Source: Aquarana catesbeiana
Lineage: Eukaryota; Chordata; Amphibia; Anura; Ranidae
DNA: 64,000 bases
Reading direction: 5' to 3'
NCBI RefSeq assembly: GCF_042186555.1
Contig: NC_133328.1
Span: 498,135,106 to 498,199,105, forward strand
Below the pieces are notes generated by a model that was not told the origin of the DNA, did no database searches, and was given only the letters and a program-made list of their open reading frames with translations. Position numbers and translations under genes: made by a program. Each line of letters opens with the position of its first letter. Within the stretch, counting starts at the first letter, position 1. Positions 1 through 9,387 of the stretch are shown piece after piece.

Positions 1-25
1 GCTACATACTCTAGAGCAGTGGTTC

Positions 26-511
26 TTAAAGAGGGAGTCCACCTAACTCCACCTAAAAAAAAAAATATTAAAAGCCAGCAGCTACAAATACTGCAGCTGC
101 TGACTTTTAATAAATGGCCACTTACCTGTCCCAGGGTCCAGCGATATCGGCAGCCGACGCCAATAACCCGCTCGATTCTCGGCAGCTGCCGCCGCCATCC
201 TAGGTGAGGGAATCAGGAAGTGAAGCGTTGCGGCTTCACTTCCCGGTTCCCTACTGCGCATGCGCGAGTCGCGCTGCGCATCGTAACTGGTCCCCGCTAT
301 CTCCTGGGACCTGTGTGTTTCCCAGGAGACAGCGCGGAGGGACAGGAAGAGGCATAGACTCCCGTGGGAGTCTATGCTGGAAGTGGATGCAAATACCTAT
401 CTTAGACAGGTATCTGCACCCCCTCCCCCCTGAAAGGTGCCAAATGTGACACTGGAGGGGGGAGGGTTCCGAAAAGCGGAAATTCCATTTTTGTGTGGAA
501 CTCCGCTTTAA
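26..511. mobile_element. TTAA-flanked (piggyBac-type) MITE nested in the hAT left end
   Basis: TTAA is present at 26-29 and 508-511. The ends are imperfect inverted repeats: TTAAAGAGGGAGTCCACC on the left and GTGGAACTCCGCTTTAA on the right. No protein is encoded; the interior is GC-rich and contains short hairpins such as the CCTGGG/CCCAGG arms near 303-332. TTAA duplication is the hallmark of piggyBac transposition, so a piggyBac-mobilised non-autonomous element is the likely identity. The hAT sequence reads continuously when this segment is removed. Confidence 0.8.
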
Positions 512-771
512 CCTTGTTGGAGGTACTGACCCCCACCAGTTTCATATGCGCATTCACTGAACCCTTCTTAATTGGAAAAATAAAATATGATTTTTTAAAA
601 TTCAAAACATAGGTATATATTTATACATGGGTATATTTTTATACATAGGTGCACAAAATGAACAAAACCATTAAAGAACAAAACCATTAAGAACAAAGAA
701 CAAAACCATTAAATATTAAAACATGATTTTCACACAAGAACAAAAACATAATAATGAATATTTACTGCAAA

Positions 772-2558
772 TCAGTGTGACTTCTGCTGTTGCCTTTCAG
801 AGACCAGTTCAGAAATGCACGGCTTTACCTTGGCAAGTGCCACTCTCATGTCATTTTCGCAACAAAATCTGTTCCTTTTCTTCGTTTTTATGTCCAGCAT
901 CCTCGAAAAGGATTGCTCGCAAAGATATGTTGTAACAAACGGTATGAAAATCTCCAGAGCTTTCTTAGCAATAACAGGGTACGTTACCATTTGTTGACAC
1001 CAAAACGTTGAGAGCGTTGTTGTTCTGAAGAGTTGCTGTTGAACCCGGCTCTGCTGAATTTCAATGATTTCATCGAGGTATTCATCGTTGACATCTGTTG
1101 TCTCAACACTAAACGTGAACGGCTGTCTCACCCATGCTGGATATGACTCTCTTGTAGGGAAGTATCCGTCGAGAGACTTTGCAAGCGAATCTAAGTGCGT
1201 GGCAATTGCTTGCTTCAGTTCTGCGGGTACAGAAATGTCTCCGATTCCAGATACATCTTCCATCTTACTTACACAGTCGTCTAACAGGGGAAAGTTTGCA
1301 AAGTTATCGTTCTCTATTCGTTGTTTCCATAACGGTAGCTTTTTTTGAAAAGCCTTCAGGTTTTCTTCCGCTTCGATGATGTTGACTCCACCGCCCTGCA
1401 TCTGTTGATTGAGATGATTGAGAGCTGCGAAGATATCAGCCATGTATGCTAAAATGAGAATGAACTCAGAATTTTTGAAGCAATCTGAATGACAACGTTG
1501 GTGCTCTTGCAAAAACAGGGCTAATTTCATACGCACGGCAAAAACATGATTCAGCACCTGTCCCCGGGATAACCACCGAACGTTAGAATGGTACAGAAGT
1601 ACCTTGAATTCAGATCCCATTTCTTTACACAGCTCCCTGAAGATGCAGTGCCTCAGAGCACTATTTCGCACATAGTTCACGCATTCCACTACAATTTGTA
1701 ATACTTCTGCCAGTTTTGGAGGCAAGGTTTTTGTTGCCAACGCATGTGCAGAATACAATGCATAACAATGATGTGTGGTGCATCGGCTTTCACTAGCGCA
1801 CCAAAACCAGACTTTCTTCCCAGCATGGCTGGAGCTCCGTCCGAACAAACTGCAGAAACCATATCCCACGAAAGATTGTTGTCTTTGAAAAAGTCATCCA
1901 CAAGTTTCTTCACATTGGCTGCCTTAGTTGTTGTAAGAGGCTTACAAAATAAAAAATCTTCCTTTATCACGTCATTTTTCACATAGTGCACGAATACTGC
2001 AAGCTGGCTTAGATTGGAAACGTCTGTGGTCTCGTCGAGTTGAGGGCTGAATTTTGCCGGGCTTGAAATCAGATCTGCAGCCAAGATGTCTTTGCTCATG
2101 TCCTCTATTCTGTCGCTGATGGTGTAATTTGAAAGAGGAATTTGGAATAACTTAACTTCAGCCGCTTTTCCCAGCATAATATTCGCCATCATCAACACAG
2201 TTAGTTTTATGAGTGTTTCAGCAATGGTGTGTGGTTTGCCCTGCTTTGCGATCAGGTAAGCAACTTCGTACGATGCTGTGAGGATCGGTTTGTTGATGGG
2301 TACAAAGCCAAGAACAGGCAGAGTAGCCTTTTCATCGAATCTAGCTCTCTTCACCTTGAATTCAGCGAGCGTTGTGTTCTTGTATTTTCCATGCAGCTTA
2401 AGGAAGTGTTCTCTTAGTTTTGCCAGTGCTAGACTAGAATTGCTCAGCTTGGCATTGCAAATTCAACAGTTAGGACGCTGACTCCCATCACGTTCCGTTA
2501 TACATGTGAATCCATATTGTACATATTCGTCCGACCACTTTCTTTTTTTGCTCGACAT
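772..2558 (-). pseudogene. hAT transposase, ZBED5/SCAND3-like (one stop, one frameshift)
   Basis: This transposase would cut and rejoin the hAT element in the nucleus. The best start is the ATG at 2558, giving MSSKKRKWSDEYV, followed by a BED-type zinc finger. That finger carries an in-frame TGA in the C-x-x-C motif (PNC-stop-ICNAKL, near 2464-2466). The frame then continues through KRARFDEKATLPV, DETTDVSNLSQLAVF and VCSDGAPAMLG. A frameshift lies at about 1740-1760, between the segments HCILH and ALATKTLPPKLAEV. The C-terminal part has HSNVRWLSRGQVL and ends with the hAT dimerisation region (FIPFVTTYLCEQSFSRML). The total of about 595 codons is normal for this clade. Domesticated relatives (ZBED5, FAM200, SCAND3) look similar, but here the TIRs and TSD show a transposon copy. 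Only two lesions indicate a fairly young insertion. Confidence 0.9.
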
Positions 2559-2833
2559 AGTTAGTATGAAGGGATTAAAATATTAAGAAAGAAATCACAC
2601 GACGTACCACCCCGACAGTTACAATTCGACTACTGGGCGCACCAAATTCCCTGCAGCACAGATAGGCCAAGCGATGTGGCGTTATCACCTGCAGCCAATG
2701 ATGGACAAGCGGGGCGTGTCATCACGAATCATATGCGTCGGGTGTGTGTCTTGACCTCCGCCGAACATGCGAGACTGACTCACCGAACCCCTGGTGTTCG
2801 ATCGAACCCAGGTTAAGAACCACTGCTCTAGAG

Positions 2834-3654
2834 GTAGTTTACACGCTCAGGATCTTCTTGAGTTGTCGGCACAGGTCAGGACTCCTTGTTTATGCTGCCA
2901 GAAGAGCCCAGGAAGGGCAGGTGGCATCCAGGTTTAATATTTAGCAGTGGTTCTGTCAGTTTAGCATGGATGCCAATGGTTTAAAGGGCAAAATGACATT
3001 TTTTTCTGGGGAGATTCTCTACCAGGTGTGTGGGAGTATCTTGAGAGGCCTATTGAAGGAGCAGTGGCTCCAAGCGCGTAGCCTTCTCTCAACCTCCCTG
3101 CAAGCCCTCCTCCCTGGACGATCCCTCCCCTGGATACTGAACCCGGGAGCGGACGGATGACCTTTGACGTCACGCATGCTCCACGCCGGCCCCTAGTCTC
3201 TTCCTGATGGCCACAGAAGGAGCTCCCGGCTGGTAATCCACCTTCTGCAGCCCAGCATCCCTGCAGCATCACCACCACAGGATCAGAGGGAACACCAAGG
3301 ACCACATACCTATACAGATGAGCCTTTTATATGTTTTTAACCTGTAAGTGTGTTTTTACCTGGTGTCATTAAACATCATTTGTTAATACTACACTCAGGT
3401 GGCGCTTCCTTCTCTACCCCTCTGTGTGAGTATCATGGGCCATCTGTCATCAGGTGTCAGTGGCCCAGGTGTGCAAGACCACTATTTGGTCTTTGGTTTA
3501 TAAATCTACAGGATTTTTACCAGGTGGATGTCAATAACGTGGAGGATACTGCCTTTGGCCTCAGCTTATTACAAATAGCAGAGTAGGTCCTTCTCTGGTG
3601 GCAGTTTCTGTGATGGTGTCTCCCTCCCCTCAAGGATATTGCTTTGGGACATCC
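2834..3654. other. Unassigned sequence
   Basis: I see no convincing coding frame here. The stretch holds short GC-richer blocks (3060-3260) and a TATATG/TTTTTAACC region near 3325-3365, possibly an old repeat tail. Nothing could be assigned to a family. Confidence 0.4.
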
Positions 3655-3986
3655 CAAATAGTTATAATAACTGGCTCTGTGTCCTGTGATGTGCGATAAA
3701 GAAAATATGATTTTTTTTTCGTCATAATTACCTATAAAATCCTTTTCTTTGAGTACATCACAGGACACAGAGGTCCCTCCTGTCTTTTGGGAATTTATTG
3801 CTTGCTACAAAACGGAAGTGCTTCCTGTGTAGGAGGGCTTATATAGGGGAGGACTTCCTGTTTGATTGTTCTGATTGATCTGCCATTGTCCATTCACCTA
3901 TAGGTGGCGTATAACCCAAGTAGTTACTATAATAACTGGCTCTGTGTCCTGTGATGTACTCAAAGAAAAGGATTTTACAGGTAAGT
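3655..3986. mobile_element. Hairpin MITE with repeated inverted ends
   Basis: The segment 3728-3773 (CCTATAAAATCCTTTTCTTT then GAGTACATCACAGGACACAG) recurs in inverted form at 3935-3985 (CTGTGTCCTGTGATGTACTC then AAAGAAAAGGATTTTACAGG). A further inverted piece (CTCTGTGTCCTGTGATGT) lies at 3671-3695. The arms flank about 160 bp with no coding capacity. The multiple arm copies suggest a composite or a rearranged insertion. The transposase family cannot be told from the ends. Confidence 0.65.
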
Positions 3987-4854
3987 GTGGTGAAAAAATC
4001 CTATTATTTCAATGATGCCACAATCAGCATAGTTTTTACTAGAATTTTCTTTCTATCATTTTAAAGCTGAACCAGGAAAAGCAAATATTTTCTAAATGTA
4101 TTTCTTTCAGATCTGTGTAGTAATCCCATGTGGAACTCTGCCTCTGTGCAGGAGCTTCCTTTTATAAAGACAAGTCAGCGCTGCTGTCTCCCCTTGTGTA
4201 GGATGACTGGTCTTGTCTCTGCCCCTCCATAGTTTCACACCGGCAGTCTGTAGTGGGAGGATCTGCTTTTTGTTCAGCTTTTTCAAGCACAGGGATGATG
4301 TCACTTATTTTTACAAGATAATATCTGTTTGCAAAGGTATTTGGTGCACACAAAATTGATTTATATCCCTTTTTGCTATTTAGGAATATATTTAAATGAG
4401 AGCTTTTTTTTGTGCCTGGAGTTTGGGTCAAAATGTATTTTATGCACGGAATGTGTGAGATTAGGTAATATAGTATTCACAACCCTGGCCAATATATGTA
4501 GTGCTTGTGTTTTGAGAAAATGACAGCAGAGGGCAGCAAAGTTACATTATCATCTTAAGAGTAGTATTTGTTTCTCAAAGCAGTAGAGCTCTAGATATTT
4601 TTTTTTCTTCTCACACTGATTATAAAGTATATTTAATGCAAAATGTTTAGTTTTAGTTAAGGGTGGGGAATCCCTGTCTGGTTTTAATTGCTGCCTTGGT
4701 CCATTGAGTAGAATTAATCAACTATATTTTTCCTTCTAAGCATTGCCACCAATAGGAAAGTGATAGATAAACCAAAATTTTAGGGTTGTCACTAAAATAA
4801 GGTGTAGGGACGGGAAAGCTACTAATAGGGACACCTGTTCCATTGACAGTTGTT
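3987..4854. other. Unassigned AT-rich sequence
   Basis: No supported gene. There are short poly-T runs and scattered stop codons in all frames. It may be host intronic or intergenic DNA. Confidence 0.4.
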
Positions 4855-5200
4855 TAAGGCCCTGTTCACATATATCTGTTTCCACTGTCATGGATTTTTT
4901 CCCAGCTTTTTTAAAAATGTTAAAGTACTTTTTCATGCATTGTGGATTATTGGTTTTAGCAGATAAGGATGATTTTCCTGTGCTAGAATCATGGGGCAAT
5001 GTTCTAACAGTTTTTCTGTGTCTGGAGTTGAAGAAGCGAAGCTTATTTGGTCCTGCACGACTTTGGTCCGAATGCGATGCAAATTCAGCCATACAATCTT
5101 TATGGCTGAATTTGCATCGCACAGACATCGCATGTGATTTGCAGTGCAGTGCGTATCGCATGCAATGTTGGACAGCGTAGCAGTGTGAACCCAGCCTTAC
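4855..5200. mobile_element. Hairpin MITE, 'TTCACA' family
   Basis: The ends are imperfect inverted repeats: TAAGGCCCTGTTCACA near 4855 and GTGTGAACCCAGCCTTA near 5199. The interior contains a near-perfect hairpin at 5079-5121 with arms GATGCAAATTCAGCCATA and TATGGCTGAATTTGCATC. The same end motif recurs in several other MITEs of this window. The open frames crossing it are by-products of the palindrome. Confidence 0.65.
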
Positions 5201-5598
5201 ACTGCTGTTTGCAGCTGCTCTAGCAGTTGTCATGGTGTTTATTGTGGCTGAGCTAATGGTAGGTGAATTGTGGCTTAGCACATGGCAGGTATCCTTGGAG
5301 GTGCGGTAAGCATAGGATGAGACGCTGCCAGTAAAAATGCATTAAAAAAATGCATCTTCATATGCTTCCATAGACTCCAAATGGCCAAAAAACACAACTA
5401 AATGCATCAAAAATGCCTCATTTTTACCAAAGCAGCACAATGCAGCAGGCAGATGTAAATGGACTCAATGTCATTTATGTGTTTTACGCATTACAACATG
5501 TACTTAAAAACACAAAGGTATAAACCAGACCTAAGAAGGCATTTTTCTTTTAAAATCCCTTTTCCCTAATCTAACCTATTTTGGCTTTTCTTGCAAAG
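5201..5598. other. Unassigned sequence, possible MITE remnant
   Basis: The segment near 5310-5540 has ATGCATT-type inverted pieces and a CAGACCTAAG end reminiscent of the hairpin MITEs, but no matching partner end was found. No gene is visible. Confidence 0.35.
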
Positions 5599-5724
5599 CT
5601 ATGGCCGCCATTGGCATGCAACTTGGCATGTCCCCTTGCTGTGTGCTGGGCCTTTACCTGTGTCAAACAAATACCAGTGGCAGTTCTGCAAAAAGTCAGA
5701 CTGGAGTCACGATCCACCATTTAG
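5599..5724 (+). other. Candidate host internal exon (126 bp)
   Basis: A pyrimidine-rich tract (CTTTTCTTGCAAAG) ends in AG at 5598, and a consensus donor, GTAAGT, begins at 5725. The enclosed 126 bp is a multiple of three and is open in two frames. One frame (from 5601) reads MAAIGMQLGMSPCCVLG. The other (from 5600) is Trp/Cys-rich, with YGRHWHATWHVP followed later by KYQWQFCKKSDWSHDPPF. I recognise neither. The segment lies between MITEs but is not part of a visible inverted repeat. It could be a chance pairing of splice-like signals; if real it places this repeat-filled DNA inside an intron of a + strand gene. Confidence 0.25.
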
Positions 5725-5751
5725 GTAAGTATTTGTAATGTACATAGAGGC

Positions 5752-6364
5752 TAGAGCTGCACGTTTCTGGCTTGAATGAGAATCACAATTTTTTTGCTTA
5801 GAAGATAGCTCACGATTCTCTCACGATTCTCGCGGCGTAACATCATCTTTCACATTAAAACAAAAAAAATGTGCTAACTTTACGGTTTCATTTTTTTTTT
5901 TTATTCATTGAAGTGTATTTTTTCCCCAAAAATTGTGTTTGAAAGACCTCTGGGCAAATACAGTGTGACATAAAATATTGCAGCAATTGACATTTTATTC
6001 CCTAGGGTCTCTGCTAAAATATACATAATGTTTGGGGGTTCCAAGTAATTTTCTAGCAAAAAATATTGATTTTAACTTGAGAAACAAGTGTCAGAAAAAG
6101 ATTTAGACTTTAAGTGGTTAAACTTCCTGCATTTACACCTTGTTTTAAAACTTGGCAGACTGCCTGGATTTTTTTTTTCACACAGAAGTTTATCCCTTTG
6201 ATCTAAGAAGGAAGAGTTAGTTACAATGTTTTGTGTTAAAAACTTGGCAGACTGCCCAGATGTTTTCTTTTGACAGCTGATTGAGCAGATAAGTCTCTCC
6301 ACTTGTTACCTGAAAGAATCTGCAAACTCTGCAATAGAGATCATCGGGGGGTTGTGCAGCTCTA
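5752..6364. mobile_element. hAT-type MITE, TAGAGCTGCAC family, copy 1
   Basis: The ends are inverted repeats, TAGAGCTGCAC and GTGCAGCTCTA, flanked by a perfect 8-bp duplication, ATAGAGGC, at 5744-5751 and 6365-6372. An 8-bp TSD supports hAT mobilisation. Both ends carry GAATC-rich blocks. The middle (about 5870-6120, read on the minus strand) is closely related to the TTAA-type MITE at 35678-36744, including the segment around CCCCCAAACATTAT, so the element is chimeric. A related copy lies at 26799-27431. Confidence 0.85.
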
Positions 6365-6372
6365 ATAGAGGC

Positions 6373-6734
6373 TGCATCATTTTTTTTGTTGCAGCAACAG
6401 GGTGGCTTTAATAAAACTCCAATTTCTGTGTTTCAGCTGTGTCACTCATACTATCCTGACCAGGTCAAATATAGGGAAATATTCCAGATTAACGCAATAA
6501 TATACTTTTACCTACCCATATAGATAAATCACTTGCCTCAAAAGATAGTCCTGAGAAATATTTAAAGTCAAATTAATTGAACCAATTTAATTTAATTACT
6601 CTGCTAGTGTTTAATTTACAAGTTGTATGCATTTCTGTTTACTTAGAAAATGTGACACTTTACGTAAGAATGTCTGAAATGTAGCTTTTTGAAATAGACA
6701 GTAGCATGTTTTTTTTTGGTTGCTTTTTACAAAA
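6373..6734. other. Unassigned AT-rich sequence
   Basis: No coding frame or repeat end could be supported here. Confidence 0.4.
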
Positions 6735-7341
6735 TAAGGCCTCATGCACACTGGGCATTTACCCAGCTCCTCTGAACGCCTTTTCTCCTGACAGGAAAAA
6801 AATCCCCTTATAAAATGTGCCTAAGCCTAGGTTCACATTGGTGCAATTTGAGAGATCAAATCGGTTGACAGGTCACAGCCTATTTGCAGCAATAGCACTG
6901 TTTGCAGGGCCGCACCGATTTGCAACAGTAGTTCCTGCACTACTTTTGACGATTTCAGGTGCGACTTCAATAGACATCTGTGTATGAAGCCACACAGATG
7001 TCTATCGAGTAGCACCTGAAATTGCGCTGACCCTGCTACTTTGAAATCTCACTACTTCAAGTGAAGTAGCATCAATGTGAACCAGGGCTAAAGTCAATTT
7101 AGGCACTTATTCATTCCATTGGCCACAATATTAATTTACTCTGGCCATTAAAATGAATGATTGCTCAAGCACTAACCTCGCCTAGCGTTTAAGTATGTGA
7201 AGTGTTTTTTCAAATGCCCCACACCTATGTATGCATGGACACATAGGCAAACATAGAGGGGCATTTAAAGACTGAAAAAGTCAAATGCTTTTAAAAGTGT
7301 CATTATTATTTTTTTTTTTATGGCCTGTGTGCATGAGGCCT
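6735..7341. mobile_element. Hairpin MITE (outer), 'GCCTCATGCACAC' ends
   Basis: Inverted ends AGGCCTCATGCACACTGG (from about 6737) and GTGTGCATGAGGCCTA (ending 7341) enclose about 600 bp. A different MITE (6822-7091) is nested inside. No coding capacity. The ends resemble the MITE at 36943-37264 (GGCTCAATGCACACTGGG). Confidence 0.7.
6822..7091. mobile_element. Hairpin MITE (inner), 'GGTTCACATTG' ends
   Basis: The ends TAAGCCTAGGTTCACATTG and CAATGTGAACCAGGGCTAA form inverted repeats. A central hairpin has arms related to ACACAGATGTCTATCGAGTAG (near 6965-7015). It sits wholly inside the outer MITE and so inserted later. Confidence 0.7.
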
Positions 7342-7813
7342 AAAGGTCACGTGTTTGCTGTACTTTGGGTAACATCATATATAACTTTCCTGAAAAGGTG
7401 AACCTGAAGACTTACATTGAGGTGTAATTTTTAACTGTAAACCTCAGTTACATTTATGCATTAGTGGGTTCCAGAGGCCAGAGCTGTATTTTGAGGACCG
7501 GAGGAAGCATCTCTGTGCCCAGGCAGCCATGCAGCAGGTGCCAGATTATTTTATTTTTAGGCCACGTTTAGACAAACAGTTGGGGGGGGGTGATAAAAAT
7601 GCTCAGTAGAACTCTTATTAGCCCCCCCTTAAGCTAATGGAAGTGGTTGCGATGATTCATTTAGTGTCTGGAATGTTTTCATTTTTAGCAAAAACCCCTA
7701 CGTACCATTGTCCTAGTAGACCGTTGAAAACTCCCGCATTCTCCCAGTATTCTATTTAGCTATTGCAGTGAGTTAGTAGGCTTTCTAGCCAAACCAACCT
7801 GCATGTCCACTTC
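7342..7813. other. Unassigned sequence
   Basis: Nothing recognisable apart from short G and C runs (7578-7632). This is the target region of the LINE that follows. Confidence 0.4.
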
Positions 7814-7918
7814 TAAAATAGTGTGCTTACATTATATGAACTGTAAGAAATAACTCTCTGAAATATCCGCGCCTCACCAGATATTAAACTAGGACTGCCC
7901 CCAGCTGGGGCACGAGAC

Positions 7919-8848
7919 TTGAGGGGGAAATCAACAAAAGCAAGTAAAGGTGCCCCGGCTGTGCTAAGCCCTGGAGGTATCCAGCGCTATATGTCCGCGG
8001 ATTCCAGCTGGGGGCCCCAATGCGTTCAGGGACAAACAGACAGAAGTTGGCAGAAGAGGAGAATAAAGCAGGGAAAGGGCAGGATGGTAAAACTGTGGTG
8101 AAGAAGCAACGGGAGTAACCCCCAGGGAAGCTCTAAGGTCCAAGAGGGGACTCTGAGGAAAAGTGGAGGGGAGGACGAATTAGCAAGAGGAAGGTCTTTA
8201 CAGCCACTAACGCAGAAGGGAGTCCCACAAATGAAAGAGATACTAGCCGAGATGCTGGCAAAAATGGACGCATCATTGAAAGTGGACATAGCTGCAGTAA
8301 GAACGGATATTGGGCAAGTACTTGGAAGGGTGAAAGAGATCGAGGGCAGACTAGACGACTACGATCAAAGATTAGAGGACATTAGCAAACAAATTAAATA
8401 TCTACAAAGCACAGATAGAAGCCTCCTTTATAAAATAGAAGATCAAGAGAATCGCAGCCGACGCAAAACCTTGCAAATTAAAGGGCTCCTGGAGAAATAT
8501 AAAAATGAAGAATTGATAACAGTAATACAGCAGCTATTTAATCCCTTATTAGAGAGAGAAATGTCAGAGCCCCTGAAACTGGATAGAATACACAGGATTG
8601 CACGGTATTCCATTCATAGGTCAGAGAGCCCGAGAGACGTGATAGGGAGGTTTCACTATGCAGAAGAAAAATCAAAAATCATGGAAATAATGCGGAACTT
8701 ACCAGGGACATGTTATGAAGGAGCAGAACTACAGGTCTATTCAGACTTGTCAGCCGAGACCTTAATAAGAAGGAGACTTTTAAAACCCCTTACTGAGCTG
8801 TTGAGGACATCCAGGATATCTTACCAATGGGGTTTCCCGCCTGTTTGA
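7919..8848 (+). pseudogene. LINE ORF1 (L1 ORF1p-like RNA chaperone), one stop
   Basis: ORF1p binds the LINE RNA as a trimer and is needed for retrotransposition. The frame before 8101 (GKSTKASKGAPAVLSPGG) and the long frame from 8231 to 8848 share the same phase and are separated only by a TGA at 8099-8101, so one lesion breaks the gene. The second part starts with a predicted coiled coil (DIAAVRTDIGQVLGRVKEIE) and then has DQENRSRRKTLQIKGL, the conserved junction into the RRM-like domain of L1 ORF1p. It ends with a C-terminal domain containing LKLDRIHRIAR. No clear ATG marks the 5' end, so the start is approximate. Confidence 0.8.
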
Positions 8849-9387
8849 TTGGGAAACAAAATGGTCGAACTGCAGTCCTGAGATTCCCTTAAGATTTAGA
8901 GGATTTCTGTGGCAAACTGGACATTCCACCTCCCCCCATACCAGGTTGGGGAGAGGAGGATGGGTTATATTTTTCTCAAAAGAAGCTGAGATGGAGTAAA
9001 GGGGGTGATGGGGGAAGAGGCCCTAATTAGTAGTCAGCCCAAGGGAATGAGTTAGGAAGAGTGGAGCGGGGTGGGGGCTGGGGGGACCGAAGTGGGCTTA
9101 GAGGGGCTGGGGATGTGAGCCCACTGGGAAATATGGTGATGAGGTGGCATCAGGTGGATGCCAGCCAGGACCATATATTTGAATAAAAAAAGGGGTCTGT
9201 CCAGCCTTTTCAGGTGTTTTGTTCCAGACATTGGGGGGTGGGTGTTGGGGGTAGGGGGCGGGGTGGGATCCGGGGTTTTTTTTGGGGAGGGGGGCCCTTT
9301 TTTTTTTTTTTTCCCTGTATGTGTCTCTCTCCCTCCCCTCACGGGGTGTCTTCTCGGACCGTTCAGACGCTCCTACTAGGGTGAAGT

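Larger units (their letters stand above)
17..2825 (-). mobile_element. Full-length hAT (ZBED5/Charlie-like) DNA transposon
   Basis: Terminal inverted repeats begin CAGTGGTTCTTAA at 17 and end TTAAGAACCACTG at 2825. The element is flanked by a perfect 8-bp duplication, CTCTAGAG, at 9-16 and 2826-2833. An 8-bp TSD of the form nTCTAGAn is typical of vertebrate hAT elements. The transposase lies on the minus strand (772-2558). A separate TTAA-flanked MITE (26-511) is inserted four bases before the end of the left TIR core. Removing it restores TTAACCTTGTTGG directly after CAGTGGTTC, so the hAT was complete before the second insertion. The untranslated part upstream of the gene is 2559-2812. Confidence 0.93.

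Noticed and set aside
4736..5281. Minus-strand 181-codon open frame
   Set aside because: It runs through a MITE palindrome, shows no motif, and a frame on the opposite strand is equally open.
9052..9379. Pro-rich and Gly/Phe-rich frames on the two strands
   Set aside because: They come from the G-rich and poly-T segment between LINE ORF1 and ORF2.
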